A stretch of DNA of 64,000 nt from Lutimonas vermicola. Lineage in GTDB: Bacteria; Bacteroidota; Bacteroidia; Flavobacteriales; Flavobacteriaceae. This document shows, piece by piece, positions 16,731 through 25,382 of this stretch; within the stretch, counting starts at the first letter, position 1, and each line of letters opens with the position of its first letter. Position numbers and translations under genes: made by a program. The stretch spans positions 834,307 to 898,306 of the forward strand of contig NZ_JBCDNA010000003.1 in assembly GCF_038433205.1 (NCBI RefSeq). The letters run 5' to 3'. The notes under the pieces are model-generated. The model did not search any database and was not told where the DNA came from. It worked only from the letters and a program-made list of their open reading frames with translations.

Positions 16731-19256
16731 TTAAACGTTGACTTGAATTTCAATTGCATTCTCAATTCTTATCTCATTATATAATTCAACATCTTTATTA
16801 ATAGCTTCAAAACTAACAGCTATTGAATATGGTATTTTTCTTTTTAAATCTTTATCCCAACCAGTATGACCAACTACTCCAATGCAAAAACTTTCTGTTA
16901 ATTTATTAGATTTTACAATTGCCCAATCTTTTTGTATTGCATTATTATTTAATTTGACATTCTGAATTCCTCTATTTGAACGTGAATGGATAGCCCAAGG
17001 TATTTTTTCTTGATTTATATCTTCTACTTCATCTTCATTGTTATAATCAACTGAAACTAATCTTTGTTCAAATGATTCTATACTTTCTCCTAATTTGGAA
17101 GAATGCCAATCAACCCAACCTGATAGATATGATCTAAATCCAACTCGTGTTCTTCTTGGAATAGCCTTAAAAGTTAAAGTAACTTCAACCAAAATATCAA
17201 AAGAATCACCTACTCTTCTAATACTTTCAGGTAGTTTAACTTCATAAATATCAGCTTCTTTTGGAGAAATGTTTATTGAATTAACTAAAGTAACCCTAAA
17301 TTCGTTATTTGTAGAAGCACGCTCAAGGTTTGGAAAACCGTACCCAAAGAGTCTTAAAAAATTCAATCTTGGTTCTTGATTAAATATTTTATCTGGCCAT
17401 CTTGCTGATTGAATAATCAGTGCTTTATAAAGTAAAGTCGATTCGTCAGGAAATAATCTTTGTAATTCTGCTAATAGACCAGATACTTTAGGAGCAGAAA
17501 AAGATGTACCAACACCATCAATACTTGTAGCAGGTCCACCAGTCAATGTACTTCGCACAAGATGTACAGAAGTGTCCTTATTTTGAGAAATTAATTTATT
17601 TGCTCCATTTTTCTCTATAACATAATCTCCTCCATACTCTACGAGTTCAGGTTTAATGGAATCCCAAATTCCCAAACCAGTCCTTGAAAATGAAGATGGA
17701 AAATCAATCTTGCCGAATGATTTAAGATCAACATCTTCATATTCTCCATGACAAATTGAACCCACTGTTAAAGAAAATAGACTTTGTGAAGGATCAGAGA
17801 TTCTTGATTTTCGGAGTAGTAAATAATCAGCATAATTCGTTCCATTATTTACATAATTTGATATTTGAGTTTTTTTTAAATTTCCAGTTGGAATTACAAA
17901 AACTATGTCTCTTTCCCAAGTTTCTCTATCAATTGATTCAGCCCATTTAGACATTCTAGTGGTAATATGTCCATTATTTGAAGTTATCGACATATTAAAA
18001 ATACGAGTTTTATAATTTTCATTATAATGCTCAATAATATCCCTTATTAAATCAGGAGGGTAAAGATTCGATTGCATTGTATTATTGTTATCTAATACTC
18101 TAACATTCTGAATCCACGCATTTAATTTAACAGAAATTGCAATTGGAAGATTTGGATAAAGTACAGCTCCAGCAACTCTGGTACCATGTCCTCCGCCACT
18201 AACCAGGTCGCTAACTATATTTTCTTCACCTTTTACATAGGAAATAGAATGAGTATTGTCAATAGCTTTCTCTAATAAAATATGATTCTCTTGTATTCCA
18301 CTATCAATAACACAAACATTTGGATCTTCATATTCTGGTCCAATAATTTCTAGCTCAGCATGATCCTTTAATTCTTCATCAACACTTATGCTTTGTTTCA
18401 GATTATCATATTCTTCAACCTCAAATAAATAAGGGTAATTTAAGACAAGATCTTTAAGACCTAAACCCGAAACTTCTATTCTGCAAGAAAAACTATCTGC
18501 TGAATCAACATAGCTGCTAATCAGTTTACCCTGATGCTCATGAATAAATTTTTCTAGTTCGTCTTGTCTTTTAAAACAAACTTCATCCCAATCTATTTCA
18601 GCCTTTCTCTTTTTTTCTTCCCAACGAGAAACTTTTTCCTCAAATTGTTCCTCGGTTATTTCTTCCTCATTGCCTCTACTTGGATAAGCTGGAACATGAA
18701 TATAGCATGCAACTGCAATATCAACTACTAAAATTTCCGCATCATTAATTTCATCCCATTTTTTTAGTAATGGTTTAGACAAAATGTGTTCAATTCTCCA
18801 CTGCTTTCCAGTAACAATATCCCATAATTTAGACGCCGTATTCTTAAACTTCCCTTCTTCGTTCAAAAATTTATCAATTTTATCCTTTAAGGTGGATAAA
18901 TTTAAATCTGCTGACGCGCCAATTAAAAAACCATCTTCCTCTTCCGATATTATTTCAATCCCAAAGGATCTTAAGCTATCGGGATTGAATATTTTAGGGT
19001 CAACTTGCAAAAATAGAGGAATTGATTCTGGAATATTGGGTAATCCCTGTTCTTTTCTTGAGTCAAAATCTACCTTCCACTCTTCAGTTATTATAGTAGT
19101 TTTCTCTTCAAGTGTTTCAGCGTGTTCTTTTCTGTTTTGAATATTATTTAATGTCTCCTGACTGGGGATAACAACTACTGTTTGTTTACCAGGTCCATAG
19201 GGCGAATTGTATAATCCAGTTATTCTGTGTGGAAGAGATAGGTGATCAAATGCCAT
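16731..19256 (-). CDS. ietS: IetS-like subtilisin-family protease
   Basis: The 841-residue protein has a long N-terminal domain (1-300, partly coiled) and an S8 protease domain with a complete triad: D318 (VCVIDSGIQ), H357 (GGGHGTRVAG) and S585 (DGVGTSFSAP). A 200-residue beta-rich domain follows. There is no signal peptide, so it acts in the cytoplasm. It follows an AAA ATPase gene by nine bases. This pairing and order match IetAS, described first as a plasmid incompatibility/toxin-antitoxin pair and later shown to protect against phage. The symbol is given by architecture and context; sequence identity could not be checked. Confidence 0.8.
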   Translation of the reverse strand: MAFDHLSLPHRITGLYNSPYGPGKQTVVVIPSQETLNNIQNRKEHAETLEEKTTIITEEWKVDFDSRKEQGLPNIPESIPLFLQVDPKIFNPDSLRSFGIEIISEEEDGFLIGASADLNLSTLKDKIDKFLNEEGKFKNTASKLWDIVTGKQWRIEHILSKPLLKKWDEINDAEILVVDIAVACYIHVPAYPSRGNEEEITEEQFEEKVSRWEEKKRKAEIDWDEVCFKRQDELEKFIHEHQGKLISSYVDSADSFSCRIEVSGLGLKDLVLNYPYLFEVEEYDNLKQSISVDEELKDHAELEIIGPEYEDPNVCVIDSGIQENHILLEKAIDNTHSISYVKGEENIVSDLVSGGGHGTRVAGAVLYPNLPIAISVKLNAWIQNVRVLDNNNTMQSNLYPPDLIRDIIEHYNENYKTRIFNMSITSNNGHITTRMSKWAESIDRETWERDIVFVIPTGNLKKTQISNYVNNGTNYADYLLLRKSRISDPSQSLFSLTVGSICHGEYEDVDLKSFGKIDFPSSFSRTGLGIWDSIKPELVEYGGDYVIEKNGANKLISQNKDTSVHLVRSTLTGGPATSIDGVGTSFSAPKVSGLLAELQRLFPDESTLLYKALIIQSARWPDKIFNQEPRLNFLRLFGYGFPNLERASTNNEFRVTLVNSINISPKEADIYEVKLPESIRRVGDSFDILVEVTLTFKAIPRRTRVGFRSYLSGWVDWHSSKLGESIESFEQRLVSVDYNNEDEVEDINQEKIPWAIHSRSNRGIQNVKLNNNAIQKDWAIVKSNKLTESFCIGVVGHTGWDKDLKRKIPYSIAVSFEAINKDVELYNEIRIENAIEIQVNV

Positions 19257-19265
19257 AAATAGTTA

Positions 19266-20261
19266 TTACTTATTTTCATTAAATCTTATAGTTTCATTGA
19301 TAATCTTGTCAAAACTTTTTTTATCAATTTTCTCTATATTATTTATGACTGACAGTTTCTTTACATTTTGAGCTATTTTAACTATTTCAGCTGAGGAAAA
19401 TCCTAAAAGTTGATTAACGTAATCTATTAAATTAACTTGATTAGAAATTTTAGTTGATGATAATGTCATTTCAAGTAACTTTAAAATTTCCTCTTCTTTG
19501 GGTTTTTTAACTTCTATGACTTCATCAAAACGTCTGAAAACAGCTTTATCTAGTGAAGTTTCTAGATTTGTAGTAGCAATAAGTAAACCAGGAGCATTAT
19601 ATTCTTCTAATAAAAATAACACCATATTAACTAATCTATGCATTTCTCCTACATCATGTCCATAATTTCTTGATTTTGCTATAATGTCAAATTCATCTAA
19701 TAGTAAAACACAAGGAAAGGAATTTACTCCATCAAAAAGTTTTTTTAAATTAATTAAAGACTCTCCTAAATAAGAAGAAATTACAGCTTCAAATCTAACT
19801 TTATAAAAAGGTAAGCCAATATTCCAAGCTAATCTCTCTGCTCCCATGCTTTTACCACAACCAGGAGGTCCAAAAAAAAGAATTTTTTGTTTTGGTTTTA
19901 ATCCATGATTGGCAAGTCTTTCTCGAGCGACAAACTCTTTTTCAATTCTAGAAAATTTATTTTCAATTTCTTCTGATAAAACCATGTGATGTCGTAATTC
20001 ATCTCTCGGAATTTCAACAGCTAAGGGGAAATCTTTTTTATTATGTTTTCTACTAGTATTAGAAAAAATATCCTTTAATTCATTATTAAGTTTTTTGGAA
20101 GTAGACACATTCTGATCTAAAATAGCTTTTAGTTGTTTTGATAATAGATGATGCCCTTTGTCTTCTTCCTCTTTAACAATATCATATGCAACCTTGACAA
20201 TATCATCATCAGGTTTTCCATCTATACTTCTAAATAATCTTTTTAAAATATCCTTATTCAC
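19266..20261 (-). CDS. ietA: IetA-like AAA ATPase
   Basis: The 331-residue protein has an N-terminal helical region (1-85) and one AAA+ module: Walker A at residues 131-138 (GPPGCGKS), Walker B ending in D189-E190 (VLLLDEFD), sensor 1 (LLIATTN) and an arginine-finger region (VFRRFDEVIEV), followed by the small helical lid. It lies directly upstream of the S8 protease on the same strand. By analogy with IetAS the ATPase controls or feeds the protease during phage infection; the trigger is unknown. Confidence 0.8.
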   Translation of the reverse strand: MNKDILKRLFRSIDGKPDDDIVKVAYDIVKEEEDKGHHLLSKQLKAILDQNVSTSKKLNNELKDIFSNTSRKHNKKDFPLAVEIPRDELRHHMVLSEEIENKFSRIEKEFVARERLANHGLKPKQKILFFGPPGCGKSMGAERLAWNIGLPFYKVRFEAVISSYLGESLINLKKLFDGVNSFPCVLLLDEFDIIAKSRNYGHDVGEMHRLVNMVLFLLEEYNAPGLLIATTNLETSLDKAVFRRFDEVIEVKKPKEEEILKLLEMTLSSTKISNQVNLIDYVNQLLGFSSAEIVKIAQNVKKLSVINNIEKIDKKSFDKIINETIRFNENK

Positions 20262-20282
20262 TTCTAAATCTTTCTATATTCA

Positions 20283-20290
20283 CAAAACTA
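20283..20290 (-). promoter_or_regulatory. Promoter -7 element for ietAS
   Basis: On the minus strand this reads TAGTTTTG, a TAnnTTTG match, 21 nt before the ietA start codon. It lies in the 195-base divergent region shared with the AlbA_2-domain gene. Confidence 0.5.
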
Positions 20291-20456
20291 CAAATTAATA
20301 CTAACGAAACATATATTAATTTCCCATTTCACAAACATTACGTTTCCCTTCTATTCCTTTTTATAAAAAGTGATCAATTAACAATATGCTAATTAGTAAT
20401 CGTTGAATCCTTAATTCAATAATTTGTACTTTTATGCTGCAAAAAAACATTAAATT

Positions 20457-21452
20457 ATGAAATATTCTCAAGTAACATTTGGAAAAGATCTATACGATTT
20501 AGTCTACAATGATATTGTTCAATTTTTTGATGTTGAAAAAGAAGAAACACTAAATTTAGAATTTAAATCTTATCCAGTTGCAGGGAATCATAATGATAAG
20601 GAAAAAGCTGTCTTAAAAGCAATTTGCGGCTTACTTAATTCAGAAGGTGGTATTGTGATTTGGGGTGCTCCGACTGAAGTAACAAATGCTCATGGTAACA
20701 CTACAGCTGAAGGTGCATTGACACCATTTACTGCTGTTTTAGATCGTGACAGGTTAATAAATAAAATATCAAATTTAATAATTCCTTTACCCATAGATAT
20801 AAGGGTTCAAAAATTAAATGCACCCAATGGAAATTCTATTTTTGTCATAGAAGTTGAGAAAAGCAATCAAAAACCGCATCAATATGGAAACAACTATTAT
20901 ATACGATTAGATGGTCAAACGAGAATAGCTCCTCACTATTTAATTGAAGCTATGATGAAAAGTATAGATTATCCAATTATAAAGGGCCACTTAAGGTTAA
21001 AAAATGTTGAGTTTATAGCTGAAGGTTTAAACTTAAGTTTTAGAAAAATAATCTTAAATACTTCAAAATTTAATAATGAGGTAAATGCTTTTTTTAAAAT
21101 AGTTACTCCCAATACTATTCTTTTTGGTGAAGATTCTTTTGATGGAGAATTTTCTAATGATTTTGACATTTTTAACCATGGAAGACCAATTGCAGGTGAT
21201 TTCAATGTTTTAGTTTCTTCTAATTATTTAGTTACAAACAATAATAATTTTGATATTGCGCTAAGTTTCGGGGGACAAAAATCACCTTCTAAAATATCTA
21301 TTTATCAATATACTTTTGCAGGTGATATAGCTATTGGACCTGTTGCTGACGAATCAATGTTTTTGAATAACAAAGAAGAAAACACATTACCTACAATTAG
21401 TTTAAGTGATGATGAATTTATTGACAACTTCTTGAATGATAATGAACATTAA
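20457..21452 (+). CDS. AlbA_2/Schlafen-type putative DNA-binding domain protein
   Basis: The 331-residue protein has an AlbA_2 domain at about residues 30-165: ETLNLEFKSYP, KAVLKAICGLLNSEGGIVIWGA, then a strand pair and NNYYIRLDGQTRIA. This fold is found in Schlafen-like nucleic-acid-binding or RNA-cleaving proteins and in many bacterial defence-island genes. The remaining 165 residues are beta-rich with an acidic end and match nothing I recognise. It is divergent from ietAS and stands alone before a long gene-free stretch, so it could be a regulator of, or an accessory to, that pair, or an independent defence gene. Confidence 0.7.
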   Translation: MKYSQVTFGKDLYDLVYNDIVQFFDVEKEETLNLEFKSYPVAGNHNDKEKAVLKAICGLLNSEGGIVIWGAPTEVTNAHGNTTAEGALTPFTAVLDRDRLINKISNLIIPLPIDIRVQKLNAPNGNSIFVIEVEKSNQKPHQYGNNYYIRLDGQTRIAPHYLIEAMMKSIDYPIIKGHLRLKNVEFIAEGLNLSFRKIILNTSKFNNEVNAFFKIVTPNTILFGEDSFDGEFSNDFDIFNHGRPIAGDFNVLVSSNYLVTNNNNFDIALSFGGQKSPSKISIYQYTFAGDIAIGPVADESMFLNNKEENTLPTISLSDDEFIDNFLNDNEH

Positions 21453-22341
21453 TTTTTAAAATGTAGAAATATTCTTAGGAATTGAAAAAAGAGAATATTA
21501 TTCATCAAAATTATTTGATCACTTGTAGAAGCAACTTTTTGAGAATCAATTTTATTGTAATTACTAAACCTTCCCAAAGCTATATTAACATAATGCGCAG
21601 TTATAATTCTAAAGAAGTTATAACGCCACTATGTCAAATAGCCGCTTCCAACCGCTTCAGCCAACACCTTCCCTCCCTTGCCGCTCAAGCTGTTAATTAA
21701 CCTTTTACATGCATGTTTTACATTAGTTCTCACAAGATTGCCAACTGTATGGCATCATTCGCTTCTGATGCTTAAAGTGGATAATCAGAGCCCTCTACCT
21801 TCCATTTTAAATTCAATTTTATTTCACGGGCAGAGTTCCATACTTTAAGACTCCTTTTCCTAGTAATATTATCCAGTTATTAGATAGACCCCTAATCACT
21901 ATAGAGTGAACTCCTCAAAAAAAAATCATTCGGCCAAAACCATAAAAAAAAATTGAGAATTGCATATGAAAAGTTAAAATTATATACCCCACCCGAATTT
22001 TTTTATGCTTAGCGATCCCATATACCCATATCCCCCCTTCCAATCTATAAGGGAAATTTTTTTCTGTTGTAAAGCGAAGGTAGTCAAGCTTATTAATTCT
22101 TTTTTTTAACTCATTGGTGTAGGTGTAAACCGCAATTTGGCTCTGTTTACAATCATTGAATCCAACGTGTCATGCATACAGTTCCCTATAATTGCAGATG
22201 GTAATAGTGGTTAGGGAGGGCAGCTTGCCTTTTTCTCTTTGTTATCCTGCAAGATTTGGTTCGGGATCAAACCCAATTGAATTAATTTATTAACCCAAAG
22301 GAGGTCCTGAATAAGTATCTCCTTTTTTAATTCCAATTATT
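21453..22341. other. 889-base stretch without a convincing gene
   Basis: No open frame here has coding character. Around 21630-21790 the DNA is richer in G and C than its surroundings, and the minus strand has a short open frame reading KRLINSLSGKGG then VLAEAVGSGYLT, which could be the end of a decayed gene. Near 22297-22325 AAAGGAG and CTCCTTT form a weak hairpin with a T-run just before the radC-like gene. The rest is AT-rich with poly-A/T tracts. It probably marks a junction between island modules. Confidence 0.5.
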
Positions 22342-22791
22342 ATGAAAATATTAAAAAGTAGGCTAAGGGAGATTCAAGCAAAATACAAAACAGTTAAGGA
22401 CGTTAACAATGCTTGTATCCATAGTTCTAAAGATGTTGCTAATTATTTTAGGCGCATATTTCCAGTGGAGTTGGACGACAGAGAATCAATGGTTGTCTTG
22501 TATTTAAATAACTCCAACACCACCGTTGGGTACTCAATAGCGGGAATTGGGGGAATCACGAGTACAGTAGTTGATGTAAGGCTAATTTTAAGAGACGGAT
22601 TGCTTACGGGAAGCACATCCATGATAATTTGCCACAATCATCCATCAGGTAGTCTTAAACCAAGCCAGGCGGACCTTAATCTTACTAAGAAAGTAAAGAC
22701 GGCTGCAAAGGTTATGGATATCACACTGTTGGATAGTTTGATCCTTACTGAGGATTCTTATTATAGCTTTGCTGATGAAGGCAAACTTTAA
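22342..22791 (+). CDS. RadC/JAMM-domain protein
   Basis: The 149-residue protein is a single RadC-type MPN/JAB domain with a metal-binding JAMM motif (H98, H100, S108-Q-A-D111 in HNHPSGSLKPSQAD) and the upstream acidic strand DDRESMVVLYLN. It lacks the N-terminal helix-hairpin-helix part of chromosomal RadC (about 230 residues), as do many copies carried on Bacteroidota mobile elements. Its function is not known; the fold suggests a metallo-hydrolase. A tRNA-like fragment follows directly behind its stop. Confidence 0.85.
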   Translation: MKILKSRLREIQAKYKTVKDVNNACIHSSKDVANYFRRIFPVELDDRESMVVLYLNNSNTTVGYSIAGIGGITSTVVDVRLILRDGLLTGSTSMIICHNHPSGSLKPSQADLNLTKKVKTAAKVMDITLLDSLILTEDSYYSFADEGKL

Positions 22792-22794
22792 CAA

Positions 22795-22866
22795 CAGGTT
22801 CGAATCCCAAGGGTCCACAACTCCAAAACATAGAGAAGCTTTCCAAGAAATTGGGGAGTTTTTTTT
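22795..22866 (+). other. tRNA 3'-end-like fragment followed by terminator
   Basis: ACAGGTTCGAATCCC then AAGGGTCCAC resembles the T loop and acceptor strand of a tRNA, but no anticodon or D arm precedes it and the T stem does not pair. It is followed by a hairpin (AACTCCAA / TTGGGGAGTT) and eight T, like a tRNA terminator. The first 14 bases are nearly those of the tRNA-Arg T arm. This looks like an old attachment-site remnant inside the island. It may simply act as the radC-like gene's terminator. Confidence 0.45.
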
Positions 22867-23084
22867 GTTTGGACCTGTTTGTGGATTAGTTCCAGCCTAT
22901 ACCCTTAGGAGGCATATTAGTCTTAATCGGGTAATTTATTTGATATTTATGAAATGCTGTTCAAATTTATTCAGTAGCTTTAACAAAGAAAAATTGGTAA
23001 TTATTCTCTCTAATTTTCGCTTTGATATGAGGCATTAATTTTCTTCAATTTCCAACATTAATCTCAAAATTTAAAAACCTTTGA

Positions 23085-24365
23085 ATGACAAAGAATAAGA
23101 ACTCAAATAAAAAGGAAAAAGATAATGATTACAATATAGCAAAAGATAATAAAAATTCAGTTGAGAAAATTCTTAAAACCTTTAAAGAAAACCTGCATGG
23201 AGTTCGTTTTTATTTTAACAAATTTGGTGTTTTAGCAGAAGGAGAGGATGATGATGCGCAAAAAAGTGCTGAAGAATTCAGTAGGGATTTTTTTGAAATT
23301 TTAGATAATATTGAAGAACCTATAAAAAATACCAAATCTGATCAATCTGATGAGAAACCCATAAAAATATCAGATGATAAAATCAAGAAGTTAGTGGAAA
23401 TGATGAGAAAGAGGCCAAAATTATCTGTGCAAAATTTTGAAATTTTATCCTCAAGCTCCTTTTTAATGCTTAATAACTATTTTGAATATTTAATTGCGGA
23501 TCTTTTAACTTATCACTATACAAAATTTAAAAATACTTTAAATTCTAAAGAGTTTAAAATTTCGCTTAAGGAAATAGATGAGTATGATAGCATTGCCGAT
23601 TTGGAAAAGCATTTGATTTTCAGAGAGGTAGAGACCATGTTGATCGAAATGCCTTTTGATTCTTTACTTAAACATTTTGAGAAAAAATTAAATATTAGTT
23701 TAAGTAATGAAATTGTTGACTGGAAAATCATTAATGAATGTAGAGAGAGAAGACATATTATAGTTCATAATGCTTCAAAAGTTAACAAAAAATACATTTT
23801 AAGAACTAACAACCCTGATGGAAAGAAGATTGGTGATAAAATTATAGTAGATAGAAAATACTTTGAAAGCGTGTTTAGTGAAATACGTTTAGCGGGATTA
23901 CTTCTTTCTTATGAATGTTGGGGGAATTGGGATAATAACAAAACCTTAAAAGCCATCAAAAGTATGTTGGATGAGTCATTTGACAGTTTATCTCAAAATG
24001 AAATTATGTTCTGTTACAAATTATCACAATACATTGGAAAAATTGAACCGAGAAACGATGAACAAGAAGATGCTTTGTTGAGAGCTAAATTTAATATGTG
24101 TATTTCACTTAAGATGCAAAATAAAACAACAGAATTAAATAAGGTTTTAAAAACAATAAAAGTAGGAACTTGTACACCATTATTTAAGCTTGCACATGCG
24201 ATATTATCCAACAAAAATGATTCGATTATTATTGAGTTTGCAGAAGATTCTCTCAAACTAGAAGAAATTGACTTTGAGGATTATAAAAGTTGGCCATTGT
24301 TTCAATTTACTCGGAGTGAGAAGGTTCTTAATGAACAAATGGAACAAATATTTAATCCCGAATAG
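23085..24365 (+). CDS. HEPN-motif protein, probable defence RNase
   Basis: The 426-residue protein has a charged N-terminus, then a long helical domain with the HEPN signature R223-x4-H228 (ERRHIIVHN) inside a pattern typical of large HEPN proteins (LNNYFEYLIADLL early, CRERRHIIVHNAS later). HEPN proteins with this motif are metal-independent RNases used as toxins or abortive-infection effectors. The C-terminal 150 residues are helical and may be TPR-like. No signal or membrane segment. It is followed 64 nt later by a DUF6602-like gene, so the two are probably one unit. Confidence 0.65.
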   Translation: MTKNKNSNKKEKDNDYNIAKDNKNSVEKILKTFKENLHGVRFYFNKFGVLAEGEDDDAQKSAEEFSRDFFEILDNIEEPIKNTKSDQSDEKPIKISDDKIKKLVEMMRKRPKLSVQNFEILSSSSFLMLNNYFEYLIADLLTYHYTKFKNTLNSKEFKISLKEIDEYDSIADLEKHLIFREVETMLIEMPFDSLLKHFEKKLNISLSNEIVDWKIINECRERRHIIVHNASKVNKKYILRTNNPDGKKIGDKIIVDRKYFESVFSEIRLAGLLLSYECWGNWDNNKTLKAIKSMLDESFDSLSQNEIMFCYKLSQYIGKIEPRNDEQEDALLRAKFNMCISLKMQNKTTELNKVLKTIKVGTCTPLFKLAHAILSNKNDSIIIEFAEDSLKLEEIDFEDYKSWPLFQFTRSEKVLNEQMEQIFNPE

Positions 24366-24429
24366 ATTTTAAACTCGATCCTTAAAAATGTATGACAAAA
24401 TATCCAAATTATTATAAATTCTTTAATTA

Positions 24430-25188
24430 ATGAATACTATAGATTTTCATAAAACTACTACAAAAGAATTGTTAGCAATAAAAGATAGAGTGCGACTGCT
24501 TATAAACCATTGGGGTGAAGATGGTCGTTATCAAGAGGCTGTTCTTAAAAGTGTAATTAGTAGATTTCTTCCAGAAAAGTTTAAAATAGTTACGGGTTTT
24601 GTCATTAATCAAACACAAGAACGCGGAGTACATGAGGCTAGTAAGCAAATTGACATAATAATCTATAATTCCGAATTCCCTGTGTTATTTAAGGAAGGTG
24701 ATTTTTATATAGTTACTGCTGATTCTGTTGAAGGTATAATTGAAGTCAAAGCTAACTTAAAAAATCAAGGAGTAGAAAATGTTGTTCGAAAAGCTAATGA
24801 AATAGGTCAATTTATATATAACTCTAAATCTAAAACGTATAAAAAAAAGTTATTTAATGGAATATTTTCGTTCGCTGGACACGAAAGGCTCAAAATAAAC
24901 AATAGCGTTACAGTCCAAAACTCAATAAGAAATTCTGAAAATACTGTTAGAAATGATCCTAATATGAATGCTTTTAAAGTAAATCATATCAGTTTTAATA
25001 AGGATAAATTCTATAAGTACTGGAATCAGAGTGAACCAGATGATGGAGGTATTTTATATGAAATAAATGATTTATCTTTTTCGTTTTTAATATCGAATTT
25101 GATAGCACATCTGAAATCTGATTCGGTATTTTCAAATAATAAACTATGGTTTCCAGTTGAGAAAAGCCTCAAGGCTCAAAGAATATGA
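24430..25188 (+). CDS. DUF6602-like protein with nuclease-fold motif
   Basis: The 252-residue protein fits my memory of the DUF6602 family: an N-terminal helical part with EAVLKSVISRFLPEKFKIVTGFV, then QIDIIIYN with D75 and GIIEVKAN with E105 and K107. The D...ExK spacing is that of the PD-(D/E)XK nuclease fold. The C-terminal half lacks clear motifs. Its closeness to the HEPN gene suggests a two-component toxin or defence pair. Nuclease activity is inferred from the motif only. Confidence 0.6.
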   Translation: MNTIDFHKTTTKELLAIKDRVRLLINHWGEDGRYQEAVLKSVISRFLPEKFKIVTGFVINQTQERGVHEASKQIDIIIYNSEFPVLFKEGDFYIVTADSVEGIIEVKANLKNQGVENVVRKANEIGQFIYNSKSKTYKKKLFNGIFSFAGHERLKINNSVTVQNSIRNSENTVRNDPNMNAFKVNHISFNKDKFYKYWNQSEPDDGGILYEINDLSFSFLISNLIAHLKSDSVFSNNKLWFPVEKSLKAQRI

Positions 25189-25226
25189 AAAAACTAATGA
25201 GAATTCCTTAAACTGTGCATAATTAA

Positions 25227-25298
25227 TACATCTCAGGGGGGGTACTTGCGGATATAACTTCACTTATTTATAAACCACCGCCCACGAGATATTTTTGA
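25227..25298. terminator. Possible terminator between convergent genes
   Basis: TCTCAGGGGGGGT near 25231 and ACCGCCCACGAGA near 25277 form a long imperfect inverted repeat (10 of 13 positions pair) followed by ATATTTTT. The loop is long, so the call is weak. Confidence 0.35.
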
Positions 25299-25382
25299 GA
25301 GTTGAAACATATGATAGATTAAGTTTACAGACAATAAGATAACTACTTCAAAAGTTACAACCGAATTGATGCTAGAATGATA

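Noticed and set aside
21482..21700. 72-codon plus-strand frame after the AlbA_2-domain gene
   Set aside because: No coding character or family pattern, and the base composition changes sharply within the frame.
22769..23038. 89-codon plus-strand frame behind the radC-like gene
   Set aside because: It begins inside the radC-like gene and runs through the tRNA-like fragment and its terminator hairpin.
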